A stretch of DNA of 64,000 nucleotides, taken from contig CAJNOP010000187.1 of NCBI GenBank assembly GCA_905250075.1, forward strand, positions 186,001-250,000, written 5' to 3'. Below are positions 23,805 through 36,128 of the stretch, one piece after another (positions within the stretch are counted from its first letter, which is position 1; every line of letters starts with the position of its first letter). Position numbers and translations under genes: made by a program. This DNA comes from Rotaria sp. Silwood1 (lineage: Eukaryota > Rotifera > Eurotatoria > Philodinida > Philodinidae). The notes below the pieces were generated by a model. That model worked only from the letters and a program-made list of their open reading frames with translations, did not search any database and had not been told where the DNA came from.

Positions 23805-25036
23805 TTACCTAACATTCTTTTCTGTCGATGTATTATAATTCAACCTAATTACAGGATCAGCAAAATTACAATCTTCCGTCGATGATTTATAATTCAACAT
23901 AATCACAGCATCAGTAAATACTTGATCAGCAAAATCACAAATGACGACATTAACACCATTGATTAAGGATGGATCACGTTTACGATACGACAACCATTCA
24001 ATTAATCTTCTGTTTGTGTCTTTCGCAATAGTACTAAGTGAACTAAATGGATTCTTTTGGATACTTGAATTGTCAGGTGTTATTTGTCCTTGAATAACAT
24101 TAACACAAGTTATGGGTCGAGGTTTTGTTACTGTTCCATCAAGAAATAAAAATAGTTCGTCAACACGTGATGTATTTGGCCATGGTGATTGACAAATCTA
24201 TTTGAAATAGATCAAAATGTTGTTGTAGAAAAATCTAAATTCAAATTGTCTTTTGTTTTTTCTTTGTTACCTGAAAAAAATGTCCAATACGATCCATATA
24301 AGCTGTACATTGATTAGGATTTTGTTCATAAAGTAAAATAACTTGTTGTTTATTCTTCCATAAATAATCTAATGTACATTCAGTTATTTGTCGGGCTGTT
24401 GTACAAAGTTTCTTTCCATATATTTCATGTACAAGATGTATTAAATGATCATGACCACATTGATCATTAAAATCATAAAAATGATTGAAATCAAGTAAAA
24501 TTATTTCTTTTGGATGTGTATTTAAAAATTCATTAATTTCTTCTAAACTTTCACGAACTAAACCACCTAATAAACCATGTGTAAATGTAAATGGTGATTT
24601 TGAACATAAATTTTTATCTGTTGTACGACAAACACGTAAATCAAAATAACGAATACCCATATATAATTGTTCTATTTAAATGAAATTTAACAAAAAGAAA
24701 AGAAATTAATTTTGTATGATAAAACCTCAATACCGGTAAAAGTTTTATTTTGTGTAATACTCCAACTTTTAATAATAGGATGAATAAGAAAAGATAGACG
24801 TCGTAAATTTGAATCTAAATCAGGTCCAGCTTGGCTGGTTAAATGAAATGCGAATGAATCATGTGTACCTATTATATAAATAAATATTAATTCTATGATT
24901 TGTTAGTCATTCTACCGGGTATAGCGATTTTAGTAATAGGCTCATCATGAAGATTTTCTGGTAAATTTGTCATCCATTCAGTATGTTTTAATTGTAATGG
25001 CAATGGAGAGTTTGTCGTATAAGTACTAGTCGCCAT
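23805..25036 (-). CDS. PI-PLC X domain-containing protein (PLCXD type)
   Basis: Four exons: 24916-25036, 24734-24868, 24271-24671 and 23805-24197. All joins are in frame, giving 349 aa. The X domain carries the two catalytic histidines: IPGTHDSFAF (His43) and FTFTHG (His117). Other family marks are MGIRYFDLRV, EIILLDFNHFY, and LLYEQNP near the end of exon 3. There is no signal peptide, Y domain or C2 domain, as in the short animal PLCXD enzymes. Such proteins are intracellular phosphoinositide phosphodiesterases or related enzymes. The start at 25036 gives the expected short N terminus. The C-terminal tail contains an internal duplication (CDFAD..VIMLNYKSSTED / CNFAD..VIRLNYNTSTE) not part of the usual fold. 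765 bp separate it from the next gene on the same strand. Confidence 0.9.
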
Positions 25037-25801
25037 GATACGATGTTTTCAAATCTAACAAATATTTATCAGAATAGAATTATTTTTATCAAAAAAAGGG
25101 AATAGTGACTGAATTAGATTTTATTTATCAAAAAAAAAAAATATATATATATATATGTAACCATAGAAGTGTCTAATTGGCTCGGATACTGAATTATCAT
25201 TATTTTTTGCATAGCCTCAATCATATATCAGAGAAGTGTAATGTTTACTTCAATTATATTACATCCATAATGATAATCATTTATTGTTGTTCGAACTTTG
25301 TCTCATCTAAACTAATAGACTTGTGGGTACTGATAATATAGGCTCTGATCTATTCTTAATCTACTCGATTTTACATTGACTTTAAATCTTAAAAAAATAG
25401 ATGTTTGAAAAATAGTCAAATGTAGGTCTGCTACATAATTTGAAGTGATTAGAGTCATCAGTCATTTATAATAATTTCAAAGAACATCATTTTCCGAAAT
25501 ATTAATTTGTTTGAGCTTTTGCATCAGAGCATATTTTACTAGTGTCCAAGAGTTTTCACAAACTCGTTTGATCAAAGATGCATTCGTGATTCAAAGATTC
25601 TAAGAAAAAATTCGATAAATAAATCTCTTTATTTTCAAGAAATAGAGTGTGAACAACAACAAATGATCAACATTATGGATAAACCATAATTGATATAAGA
25701 AAAACAGTTGAGACTATATCAAAAAAAAAACTTGTGATTGGAATATCCTTGCTGATTGAACATTTCCATATAAATTTTTTAAATCTTCACATCAAATATT
25801 C
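25037..25801. other. Intergenic region between PLCXD and PXK genes
   Basis: Holds an A-rich plus (AT)n tract at about 25130-25156. Otherwise AT-rich, with no gene seen. Confidence 0.5.
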
Positions 25802-28800
25802 TTATTTAAATTTAGGTACACTACGATCGTTGGTTTTCGTTTGTTTCAATTTTGATAAATTAAAATCTAAAATTGAATTTAACAATTGTGTTCGATTATC
25901 ATTGATCACTGTTGGTTGAGGCGAAGGTGATGTTTCGGGAATATTGGGTGCGTCAACACTGATGTTTGGTGATAAAGGTTTATTAGATATTATTGTTTCT
26001 TTGGTGTTTTGTAATGGATCAACAGTAATCGAATGTTGAAGACTTTCTATAGAAAAAGAAAAAAAAAAACAAATGCTTCATATATAATATAAATAAGTTT
26101 GACATTTTTCTTTAACCGAATTATAAAAGAAAATGTATGCAGCAATAAAAAGCTAGCTGGTAAATGAAGAAAACCTTAACCAAATATTAGCTAATATCTC
26201 TTATTGTTATTACGAAAAGCTTTCTCTATGAATATCAAAGGAAAGAAATTGAGCATGTAAGTATAGGGGACATGTTAATTGAATGATATTATTCGACTTT
26301 CTTTTCAAGGAAGAGAGGACGCATAAAAAGTCAAATCTGTTAACTTCATTAGATCATATGTTAACAGAAAGAATATGTTACGGTCAACATATTGGTACTA
26401 GTTTCATCAGCTTTTAACCTAACGTTGAAACCTAAAAGCTATCAACAAAGTAACAATACTACAGAAATCAGGAATATCATAACTTTTTGATGATTCTTCA
26501 ATCCAACATAGGTCCGATTTACTAGTAGATACTATCACCATATGTGCTCTAGTTATAAACAACCCTTTTCTTTCAATATCTTGATTTCATAATTGAAAAT
26601 GACCAAAACTCTGGTATTACTCATTTGATGGTCTTTTTAAAAAGGTACAAAATCCTATATTTTCCGAAGTCAAACAAATCTGGCCACTTAAAAAATTCCT
26701 GATCATACACTTCTCGAGGCACAATTTTCTGTGTTCTTCGTCAATATTTAGAAGATTTCGATCAGAAAAGTTCAATTTGAGGCAAAACCAATATGATATC
26801 CAGCAACAGCATAAAAAAGGCTAATTTGATCTATGTGTAATTTAAAGAATTTTATTTTTCATGGAAAAATTCACCTGTGGTTCGCGTTCCAGGGACCACA
26901 TGAAAAAATGAATGGCAGCAAAGCACCATCTGGAAATTATCAAGAAATCTCGAAAGTTGTTGAAAGTTACTAAATGGCAGAGTGGAAGATATTTACAAAA
27001 TAGAAACAGCGTTTACATTGCGTTTATGTTTTGTCTAGCCTCCGAAGGAGGAAGCAGGTGTAAATTGTTCGACAAAAAAAGTTTGCGAAACTCTTTAAAT
27101 TACACATAGATCAACTCAATTTTTCAAGCTGATACTGAAAACCATTTTGTTTTTCATTCAAATTGAATTTCTCTAATTGAATCTCTTTTTAAAAAATAAT
27201 TAAAAAGTAAATAGTTTTAAAGTTTTTGAAAAAGGCTATCAAATGAGTAATATAAGAATTGTTATCATTTAAATTTTAAAATTAAGGCATGAAAAGATAA
27301 GAGTTATCCATAAATATAGTTAATATGCTAATAGTGTCTACCAACACATCGAACTTACATCTCATTAAATTAAGCAATGATTTATACATGGAATTAAAGG
27401 CATCATCAAAGAGCTATGAAACTCATCATTTCAATAGTATTTTGTCTTATCTACTCGTTCTCCGATTATATTCACCCTGATAGGATGGATTACTAGAATA
27501 ATGACCAAAACTGCGTTACTTTGTTAATACCTTTTAGAATTCAGGGTTATATCAAAACTTCATGAAAACAGCACAAACACATTGGTCTCAACATACTCTT
27601 TCCATTGATATATGACTCAATGTACTATGCTGATTTAACTTCTAATGTGTTTCTGTCCTTTTATTCAACATTTGTTTTTGAAAAGAATAGCTTAAATTTA
27701 TAATTGTTAGATCTTAAGCAGCTTTTCTAATATGAACACACTACGGTTTATGTACAATTATGAGAGTAAATAGCATTACCACAATCAAAAAATATATTCA
27801 TATCCTAGTTTTCAGTGTGATTTGGGCACACTATGAAAAGAAAAAGTTAACATATTTGCACTCCTCTGACAAACAACATACTTGATGTATCTGTACTGCT
27901 AAAACTATTTTCCATCTTTTTTTCAAGTGCTTTAGCCTGAAAAAAAAATAATATGCATAAATTTGAAATAAAGAATTGTTAACTATTGACTTGTCTTTCT
28001 CGACGTCGTCGAAGTTTTTCTTCGTCTGACATAAGATGATTAGAAATTTTTAAATGACGTTGAGCAGATTTAATCTAAACGAAGTAAATTAAAGATTTTC
28101 TTTTTTTTTTTTAATTTGAATTAAAATCACTTTGATTTGATCATTTTCTAATCTTTCTTGAGCTACTCGACTAATTTGTTCAAATGCTTCTTTTGCTTTG
28201 ATATTTAATTTTAATTGAAATCGTTCAAAACCATTGGATAATGTTACTTGAAAAAACCTAAGTTATCAATCTTGTTTTTTTTAAAATAGAAAAATATATA
28301 TAAAATTAAAACACTACGGTTCATTTAAAAGTTGTTGTATTGTTGGTAAATTTCCTGGTGATATAAAGATTTTTGAAAGAATTTCTTGAACAGGAAATGG
28401 AATTATTGACGGAAATTCTGTATATAAACTTATTGGACATTCTTCACCGGTTGATAATTCATATAATAAACGTCCAAATGCATATATATCACATTGTTCA
28501 AATGTCTAAAAATAAGAAAACAGTTTACATTTTGACTTCGATTTTTTATTTTTTTGTTGTTTACTAACATGAATATGTTTAAGAGTAGAATAATAAGGTC
28601 GATATTTTGAAGATACACCTGTTATAACATTATTTATATCAAGTAATTTGATTGATTGAGATTGTTCAAAGTCAAATAGAATATTTCCTGAATGTAAATG
28701 TCCATAAACAAGATTGTTTTCATAGAGAAAATTGAGTGATTCTAAAATCTGACGACCTAACATCTTTATTTGATGTAAATCACATTGTCTTAATGATGAT

Positions 28801-31026
28801 GTTGGACCATATCGTTTCCAATAAACACCATTAGCTGGTTTTGTCTATGAATCATTTTCAAAAAGATAAAATGCAAAAATAATTCAACAATGCAAAAGTC
28901 ATGCTACAAAATATTCATTCATTGTTCTTCTACTTGCAGACAATTTGTTAGGATCAGAATTTTTCCTTATTTCGGAATCTATGTTTAGGTTTTCTTCCCG
29001 AGATAAGATTGAATACCTATCATTAAATGTTATGAGAAAGTCGAATATTGTGTCTATATCATAGTTGTCAGTCTAATATAGGTTGCCACAACATGCGTGT
29101 GAATCCGCCGTAGGTCATCACACAGATATTTCAAGAGCATTGCTCATATTGTTTTAACTACTCCGTTACTCCTTTGGATGTATAGATGTGATGCAGCAGC
29201 GAAGTAACGAGATGAGACAAGGAAAAGAAATAAGTGTGACTGTTGAATTCGGTTTGTCATAACCCATGACAGTTTGTGGCAAACACTCAAAAAGATAGAA
29301 TCATCAGCTATTGAACCCAGTCAAAAAAAGAGACTTGTTAACAGCTCGAGTTTAATGGAAAATGGATGAATTGAAGACGATGGTGAAAAATTAAACTTTG
29401 AATTGAAATAGTGTTAGTAAAATTAACGATAAGAAAAATTCTATTCGTTCATAACCAAAAAAATGAACAATAGAAAAGAAAAGATCAAGTTTAAAAATTT
29501 TGATACTGTTTTTTTTATCTACTTTTTTCTTTCAATGTTTTGCTTTTTTATGCCTTACTCTGTCAATCGCGACAGCCTCCGATCTGTACAACAGAAAATA
29601 ACGGTTGTAGCACAGTTTCTAGTTTGTATCTTGGAACGACTTCAATCAGACATTATTGTAAAGTACTAAATTCTATACGAAATGGGATATCACAATCAGC
29701 GAAATCTTATCTATGCGTTGGCACTAAAGAGCTGGCTCATATGAAAATCAGCGTCGGTCAAAAAACCTGCTATTAAAAATACAACAATAGATAGCATGCT
29801 TTGTAACTGCGCCGTTAAAAGTTCTGAACACATATTCAGAAAGAGTGAATATGTCTAATCCTAATTAACTACTACTGACTCTAAACTAGCTGTTTTCAAG
29901 TGATTGAAAAATGAATAAATATTTTGTGTCAAGACTTGCGTGTCATAGGTTAATTACTCGATGAATATAATCTTTTAATGATCCTTTATTATAAAATGGA
30001 CAGACAGTCAATGTACCATGTTCATTGGCATAAACTTCTTCAATTCGAACAATCAATGGATGCTAAAAAAAACATAGAATATCACAGAAATTCTTCAGAA
30101 TAAAGAATATATACATACTGAAATCGATTTAAGTAATTTTAAACAACTCATAATTTCCTTTTCTCCAAGTGCTTTATCTAAACCATAATGACACTACAAA
30201 CAAAAAAATGTATTTATTCTTTTTTAAGTCAATATTCATTACCCATATTAACAGATAACGTTCATTTTTCGAACAGCCAGTTTTTGTTGCAAGAAAATAA
30301 CTTTTATTATAACGCCATCCTTTAAAATAACACACAACAAATGAATAATTCAATTCAAGATATAAAATTATTCTACCGAAATCAAAAAGTGGTTCAATTA
30401 TTTGATATATATTATTCATCGAACGAATAAACATTGATACATATTGCAATGCTGATTCTAAAGCAAAATATAATTAAAAAAAAAAAACATTTTCTTTTTT
30501 CTTCTACAATACCAGGATAATTAATAATATGATTATGTGGATCAAGAAAACGATGAACTAATAAGGAATTACAAAGTTCTATATGTTGAACGAGTGTATT
30601 AAGATATGTCTAAATTTTTATAATTATTATTTCGAAAAAAATTTAGTTTTATAACATACTTGAAGACCTTTTTGTCTTTCAGCCATAAATATTCGATCAG
30701 TATTACCAAGAAACTTTTTCTTTGGTAATTCAAAATTAAAACCATATTCTTTTAATGTATTATTAAGATCAACAAATTCTCGAAAACGTTTTCTTATTAT
30801 CCATGAAGATGATGGATCATTTAATATACGTGTAACCCGAATAGAATATTCCTAAGTTAAATTTTAAAATAAATAATGATTAAAAAAAACAAAAGAAACA
30901 AATTTAATTGCTTACCCCATGTCCATCAACAACATATGAACTTTCAATAGTACATGTCATTGGAAGTGTTGCATCGATAGCTGATTTTATATTGGTGGCT
31001 CTTTGAGGGACAATTAAGAGAGCCAT
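25802..31026 (-). CDS. PXK: PXK: PX-domain pseudokinase with WH2 motif
   Basis: Thirteen exons: 30916-31026, 30660-30851, 30513-30609, 30377-30457, 30243-30319, 30119-30193, 29958-30062, 28569-28844, 28318-28505, 28131-28257, 27991-28074, 27882-27936 and 25802-26046. The sum is 1713 nt, closing exactly to 570 aa (human PXK is about 578). Order: PX domain (EYSIRVTR, WIIRKRFREF, LPKKKFLGN, AERQKGLQ), then a kinase-like domain with HLHSGN replacing the HRD loop and LLDINN replacing DFG. Catalysis is therefore unlikely, as in human PXK. A basic coiled region (DEEKLRRRRERQ) precedes a C-terminal WH2 actin-binding motif (LLNSILDFNLSKLK..). PXK binds endosomal phosphoinositides and acts in receptor trafficking. 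Introns 7 (1113 bp) and 12 (1835 bp) are expanded by inserted repeats. All others are about 40-75 bp. Confidence 0.92.
26590..27265. repeat. Long foldback inside PXK intron 12, about 680 bp
   Basis: The outer arms pair ATTACTCATTTGATGGTC (26615 region) with the reverse complement of GGCTATCAAATGAGTAAT (27230 region). The inner arms pair TTGATCTATGTGTAATTTAAAGA (about 26827) with TCTTTAAATTACACATAGATCAA (ending about 27116). Centre about 26945. The spurious ORF at 26912-27109 lies in the loop. It accounts for much of the 1.8-kb intron. Confidence 0.7.
28845..29957 (-). other. Expanded PXK intron 7
   Basis: 1.1 kb against about 60 bp in sibling introns. It contains short overlapping ORFs on the other strand (29463-29776), one of them Cys-rich, with no family match. 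No terminal inverted repeat or target duplication was found. Probably an old insertion. Confidence 0.45.
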
Positions 31027-31455
31027 TTATATTCGATTTTTATACCATTTGTCTATAAATATAAAACATTTAACGTCATTCGTTTTTTGTATTCTGTTTC
31101 TATCTTTCTACTCATGTTGCTTCAATCAAAGTAATGAAAGTGAAATAAAGATAAAAAAAACTAAACATAAAATACATTGTAGTATGCTTATACAGAGTGA
31201 GAGAAGATGGTAAATGAATGCAGAAAAGAGAAAAAAAAAAGGAAATATTTTCTATTAATTTTTCGTGATAATATGTGTAAAATATGTTTGACGTATATCT
31301 TTAGTACTAATATTTTATGAAGAAGGAAATTATAGGAATATCATAATAAGCTTATATATATATATATAATCTTTTTTTTAAAGATAAAACCCGCTCTATT
31401 ATTCTCATATTATTATTATTTTTTGTTTTATTTTCATCATTTATTTATTGTCGTC
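31027..31455. promoter_or_regulatory. Divergent intergenic region between PXK and the hypothetical gene
   Basis: 430 bp between two opposed starts, with an (AT)n tract at about 31352-31370. It would hold both promoters. No specific motif is claimed. Confidence 0.4.
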
Positions 31456-32269
31456 ATGGGTCCCATACGAAATACTCTAAAGAACAATGATTTTACATCA
31501 TCTACCAATATCAACTATTCAGAAAGAGATAAACACGATCTCTATTCTCCTGCAATCGATAAACAACATTCAACAGATAAAACTCAACGAACACCAAGTA
31601 AAATCAATAATATGCCTAATAACACCGATGAAAATAATTCTGAGCATGATGATTGTTTTGTAAAATATAATTTTGTTTCATCATCTGAAGAAAAAAATCG
31701 ACGAATAAATGAACGAAATCAAAAAGAAAAAACATCTAAAACACAAATAGAAAAAGAAGAAGATAAAAATGATCAAGATCAACCAGCTTATTTAGTCGAA
31801 GAAATTAATGCTATAACAACACTCATTCTTTATGATATTTATTCAAAAAAACAAAGCTTAAAATTTAATCCAAAATATCACGTAAGTAAAATCTCGAACA
31901 AAAAAACAAAAACTCGACCATAAATATTCATTGACAAATATCTAGAATACATCGCCAAATTATTTTTTTGATAATATTGATCGATTTGATGCTATTTATT
32001 CATGTTTAATTGATAGAAATTTATCATCACAAAATAAAACTGTAAAAAGATCTAATCATCTACAAAATTATTTACGTAATCGTTTTTTTACTCTACCAAA
32101 TATAGATGAATTAAAAAATTTTGAACAAAATGAACAATTACGTGTTAATAAAGAAAAACAAACAGTTCTTAATCGAGTACCATTTATTCCAAATATTTTA
32201 TCTTATCAACGAACATGTCCTTATTATAATCTTAGTGAAATGAAAAAGATTCGAGATCAACTTAGTTAG
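31456..32269 (+). CDS. Hypothetical acidic/lysine-rich protein, two exons
   Basis: Exon 1 31456-31881 and exon 2 31946-32269, joined by a 64-bp GT-AG intron (GTAAGT...ATCTAG), give 249 aa. The first 110 residues are polar and probably disordered (EEKNRRINERNQKEK, EKEEDKNDQDQ). The second half is more structured (AITTLILYDIYSKKQ, NYFFDNIDRFDAIYSCLIDR, LRNRFFTLPNIDELKNF, PFIPNILSYQRTCPYYNL). No recognised domain, signal or membrane segment. The ATG at 31456 is preferred to the upstream in-frame 31423, which would only add a hydrophobic stretch translated from UTR-like sequence. It lies head-to-head with PXK, about 430 bp apart, so the promoters may be shared. The next gene begins about 140 bp downstream on the same strand. 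Confidence 0.6.
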
Positions 32270-32410
32270 AAGAAATTTTTTTTTAGAAATAGAAAAAAAA
32301 AAGGCATTACTTATTGTTGTCTGAGTAACCATTCAATAAAATAAAATCTTAATTTCTTTAAATCTTTAATAGTAATTTGTTTATTCTCTTCTTAAAATAC
32401 CGAGTTTGTA

Positions 32411-32962
32411 ATGAACGAACGATTAAAAACAAGAAAACAACAATTAGATAAGAATAAGAAAATTAAAAAAAATTTTATTTATTTATATAATCTATCAAAT
32501 TCATCTAATGAACAACTAACATCACTTAAACGTCTTTCAAATAATTCAAAATCATATAAAAAAAATCGTTTAATAGAATTATTTTTTCCTACTCGTTCAC
32601 GTATTAAACTTCATCAATCTCAATTATCAACAAATAAACAAATAAGTTCACCTTTAAATGAACAAGTTGTTAAATTAAATCAGCGTGCTGTTGATGTTAG
32701 AAATGGTATTGAACAAAGTCTATCATCATTACATACACAACGTTTACAATATTTAACAAGTTTAAATGAAAAAACACGTGATCTTGAAAAAGCAGCTGCA
32801 GCCTTTGAATATTCATCATCAAAACATCTTGAACAAGAACTTAATAAAACAAAAAAATTATCATATATATTTAAAATAGCTATTACTATATGTCTTACAC
32901 TATTTTCATTAATGATTGGCTATATGATTATTCAGCTAATACGAGATAAAGGAACAGTATAA
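32411..32962 (+). CDS. Tail-anchored protein with R-SNARE-like (synaptobrevin-like) C-terminal half
   Basis: Single-exon ORF of 183 aa. Residues 1-80 are basic and polar without a known domain. Residues about 86-145 form a heptad-repeat helix in which QRLQYLTSLNEKTRDLEKAA, followed by FEYSSSKHL, lines up with the synaptobrevin core: the layer leucines and the conserved Phe fall in register and Arg111 lies at the zero-layer position. Residues about 153-176 are one hydrophobic segment (FKIAITICLTLFSLMIGYMII) close to the C terminus, the topology of SNAREs. It would act in vesicle fusion on the cytosolic face of a membrane. There is no longin domain. The N-terminal half is shorter and more basic than in known VAMPs. 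Alternative: another tail-anchored coiled-coil protein. Confidence 0.55.
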   Translation: MNERLKTRKQQLDKNKKIKKNFIYLYNLSNSSNEQLTSLKRLSNNSKSYKKNRLIELFFPTRSRIKLHQSQLSTNKQISSPLNEQVVKLNQRAVDVRNGIEQSLSSLHTQRLQYLTSLNEKTRDLEKAAAAFEYSSSKHLEQELNKTKKLSYIFKIAITICLTLFSLMIGYMIIQLIRDKGTV

Positions 32963-33812
32963 TTTTATTAATATTAATATTTCCTTCAGTCAGATAGGAA
33001 AATTTGAGGATTATTTTGTTTTTGCTTTTTTTTAATATAAAAAACATAATAAATTTTTAAATTCTTAGAAATCGACATTAAGGGAATGATATATATAATA
33101 AGCAAGAATAAATCTTACTCGAAATAAAGCCTCTCTCTTCCACCTACAAAGGATTATCATTTAATCAAATAAAACCCCAAGTATTTAATCCTTATTTCAC
33201 CTTTTCTATCATTAAATAATAATACACAAATCATTTCTTGAAATATTTATATTTAAGGATAGATATAATAAGACAAATTCACTTATACACACACACGCAC
33301 GATTGAACAGAGAAATGTACATGATACAAACAAGACGTACACAAAAAAAAAGAGATGCGCTTTTTTCTTCTACAGAAGATTAAATCCAATTTTATTCATT
33401 TTTTTTCTCAAGAAAACTCGTCGCACATAATTTTCCTTAGTAAGCTGCGTTTTCTTTCGGAATGTTCAATGAACGACTCATAAAACAAAATGTTAGCGAA
33501 AAAAAAAAACAATAAGGATATAGACAAAAGAAACAAAAAAAAACAAAATTTTCAACGACGAAGTTCTTCTTTTAATTTTTTTCCTTTTTGTACTGTTTTC
33601 CGCCCAGACACATACACAAGAGTATTCTACATAGTAAAAAAAAAGGGGGAAGGGGGAGGGGAAGGGAAAAATATCTCCTCATTCAATGAATCCACACTAA
33701 AAAAAAACAAGAACATAAACCAAGTAAATGAAATGAGATTTTTCTTATCAGAATGTTTCATATGTATATATGTATATATATAATTTTGTCTTTAGTAAAT
33801 GTTCATGAAGCA
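32963..33812. other. Convergent 3' flanks of the SNARE-like and SSBP genes
   Basis: 850 bp with no gene. It contains a short CA-rich tract near 33286-33301 and a polypurine G-rich stretch at 33641-33667 (GGGG runs). Likely 3' UTR of SSBP on the minus strand. Confidence 0.5.
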
Positions 33813-36128
33813 TCAACCAATACCACCAAAATGATTATAATCATCATTATTTGAACTATTAGGTGTTTTATCAAATTTTTTTACTTCCTCTTGCATTGAT
33901 TCTTTTAATTTTAATATCGCATTTGTATCATTTACTTGATCTTCACCATAATTAAAATTTGCTACATCAGATGGCGGTGGTTGTGCTTGTTGTTGACCAG
34001 GTGACTGTTTCATTTGTGGATCATAATCACCTAAGAAATATATTTAAATCTTTCAGTATGATCCCTACAGGATTAAAATATAAAAAATGAATAATAGAAG
34101 ATTATTTTATTTTATCTATTTTTTGACACATTTCTTCATAATCCTGTTATTTCATCTTTCATGAACGTAATTAGGAAGTATTTCATACATTAAAATGAGA
34201 TGTTATTGATATACGGTCTTTGATCGTATGTCAATAATGTCTGTCACAGTTTCTAACTAGTGACTTTAGCAAGAGTTTGTCATGGTTTCTATGGGAGTTT
34301 AAATTTTTACTTCTATGTTAAACCTCTTTTAGTTTGTATTTTAGAAAAGTTATTAAAATAAATACCATTTATTGAACCATGGTGAGACATATCAGGTGGC
34401 ATTGATGACATATGGGTCAGATGTGGATCGTGATACTATATAAAATAAAATGATGAAGTATATTTTAATAAGAAAAATTTTGTTTACCATTGGATTAGGT
34501 CCTGGAGGCATTCCACTAGACATATTTCTCATACCATACGGTGGCATTTCTCCACCATTTGAATCTTGAGGACTTGGCATCATTGGTGTTGTCGGGGCAT
34601 GTCCGGTTGGACATGGAGTCTAAATCATAATTATATTATTATTATTATACATAAGAAAACTTTTTAGCAAAAACGCTACAATCTATTAGCTAGAGAAGAA
34701 ACAAACAGTGGAGTCGAGATATATCAAACTAATATTTTATGTCTAAAAAAACACGGAATATTTGACAAAAATATATTGAAATACATACACCATAAGGAAC
34801 AGGTGATGATGACGAATAACTTCCAACCTATAAAAATATGAAACAATAAATTGAATAAATATAATATTGATTAAATTTACTCCTGGTGAATTTGTCATAA
34901 ACATTCTTGGTCCAGTTTGACTCATTGATGGTGACATAGCTGGTGGCATAACTTGAGGTCGATAAGCATTTGGAGGTGGTGGTCCGCCTGGACCTGTATG
35001 ACCCATTGGATTTGGAGGTAATCGAGTACCTGGTGATGTCAAACGCAAACCTAAATTTTAAAATTTAATTTTACTTAAATATAAATAATGTATAGTTACC
35101 ATTTCGACCAGCATCCATTTGTGGTGGCATTAAATTTCCACCATTTGGTCCACCCTACATATAAAAATAAATAATATAATGTTAGTTATATTTTTAATAT
35201 TCTCATTACTGAATAATCTGGTTGAGATGGCATACGAACAAGTGAACGTTGCGGTGCATTTGGATAACGTGGATACTAAAAAAAGAATTCTTTTTTTTTT
35301 TGTAATCGAAACAAAAAAATGAATATCTAAATCCTACTTGATTCATCATTTGTTGTCCCGGTGGCTATAAAAATAGAAATAAATAATTCATTTTTTTTTA
35401 AATAATTAATCACTTACGGGAAAAAATGGTGCATTTGGATTATGCATTCCTTCACCGACATTCATGGGCATTGGTGGTGGAGCATTGGGATTAGTATTTG
35501 GCTAAGTTAAAAAAAAACAAAGACAATAAATAAACGAAAATCTAATAGAATCATTTATTATACTTGAGGAGGAATACCATTAGGAGCATAATTGGAATTA
35601 ATAAAACCCTAAAAAAAAAATTTAATTTCTAAATTGAAAAATCAATAAACAAAATAAAAATTTACATAATCATGAAATGCTTTTGCTTCTTCTGAATGAG
35701 GATGTTGATCTCGACGTTCTGGTGCTGCACTGTATAAATCCCAAAAGACACTAAAACAACCGGATAATCTTAATAATAAAATTTAGATTAACTTTTCTTA
35801 CCACCACCAGCTAAATAAAAATCCTGGTGCTTCACCAAGTGACATTTTATTCGGTTCCCATTTCATCTATTTATATATATATATACAATCAGATTACATC
35901 GAAATATATTTGAAACAAAAAAAAAAAGAAACAATCTTACATCCGCACAAAATCCCTGAGCAGCTTTTTGTGCACCAATATGGTACAAATATTCGTAAAC
36001 ATATAAATTCAATCTAATTAATAAATATAAGAAATTAAAAAACAATAAAAATTATAATAAATAAAATTTTACTTTTCTTTGGCATGCATATCAGATGGAG
36101 CAGTAACACCTTTATTTTTTCCGTACAT
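33813..36128 (-). CDS. SSBP3: Single-stranded DNA-binding protein (SSBP2/3/4, Ssdp)
   Basis: Fourteen exons: 36073-36128, 35941-36013, 35802-35866, 35666-35750, 35564-35608, 35418-35501, 35338-35364, 35210-35275, 35100-35154, 34881-35050, 34789-34827, 34488-34619, 34366-34435 and 33813-34030. They sum to 1185 nt, 394 aa (human SSBP3 about 388). The N-terminal LUFS/LisH region is clear ([46 protein letters not shown]). A long Pro/Gly/Met-rich middle ([20 protein letters not shown]) and an acidic conserved tail ([14 protein letters not shown]) follow. SSBP proteins bind LDB1/Chip and stabilise LIM-homeodomain transcription complexes in the nucleus. Exon 7 is only 27 nt. Which vertebrate paralogue it equals cannot be said; invertebrates usually have one. 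Intron 13 (34031-34365) is long and carries a dispersed repeat. Confidence 0.93.
34204..34345 (+). repeat. Dispersed repeat copy in SSBP intron 13
   Basis: Diverged partner of 17044-17145 in the beta-glucosidase intron, in the same plus-strand orientation. Shared words in order: ATACGGTCTT, AATGTCTGTCACAGTTT, AATTTTTACTTCTATGTT. Confidence 0.6.

Noticed and set aside
26912..27109. 65-codon plus ORF in PXK intron 12
   Set aside because: Sits in the loop and arm of the long foldback; it is structure, not coding.
28373..28567. 64-codon plus ORF
   Set aside because: Antisense to PXK exon 9, which matches the pseudokinase domain.
33490..33783. 97-codon lysine/asparagine-rich plus ORF
   Set aside because: Low-complexity translation of the SSBP 3' flank, including poly-A and G-rich tracts.
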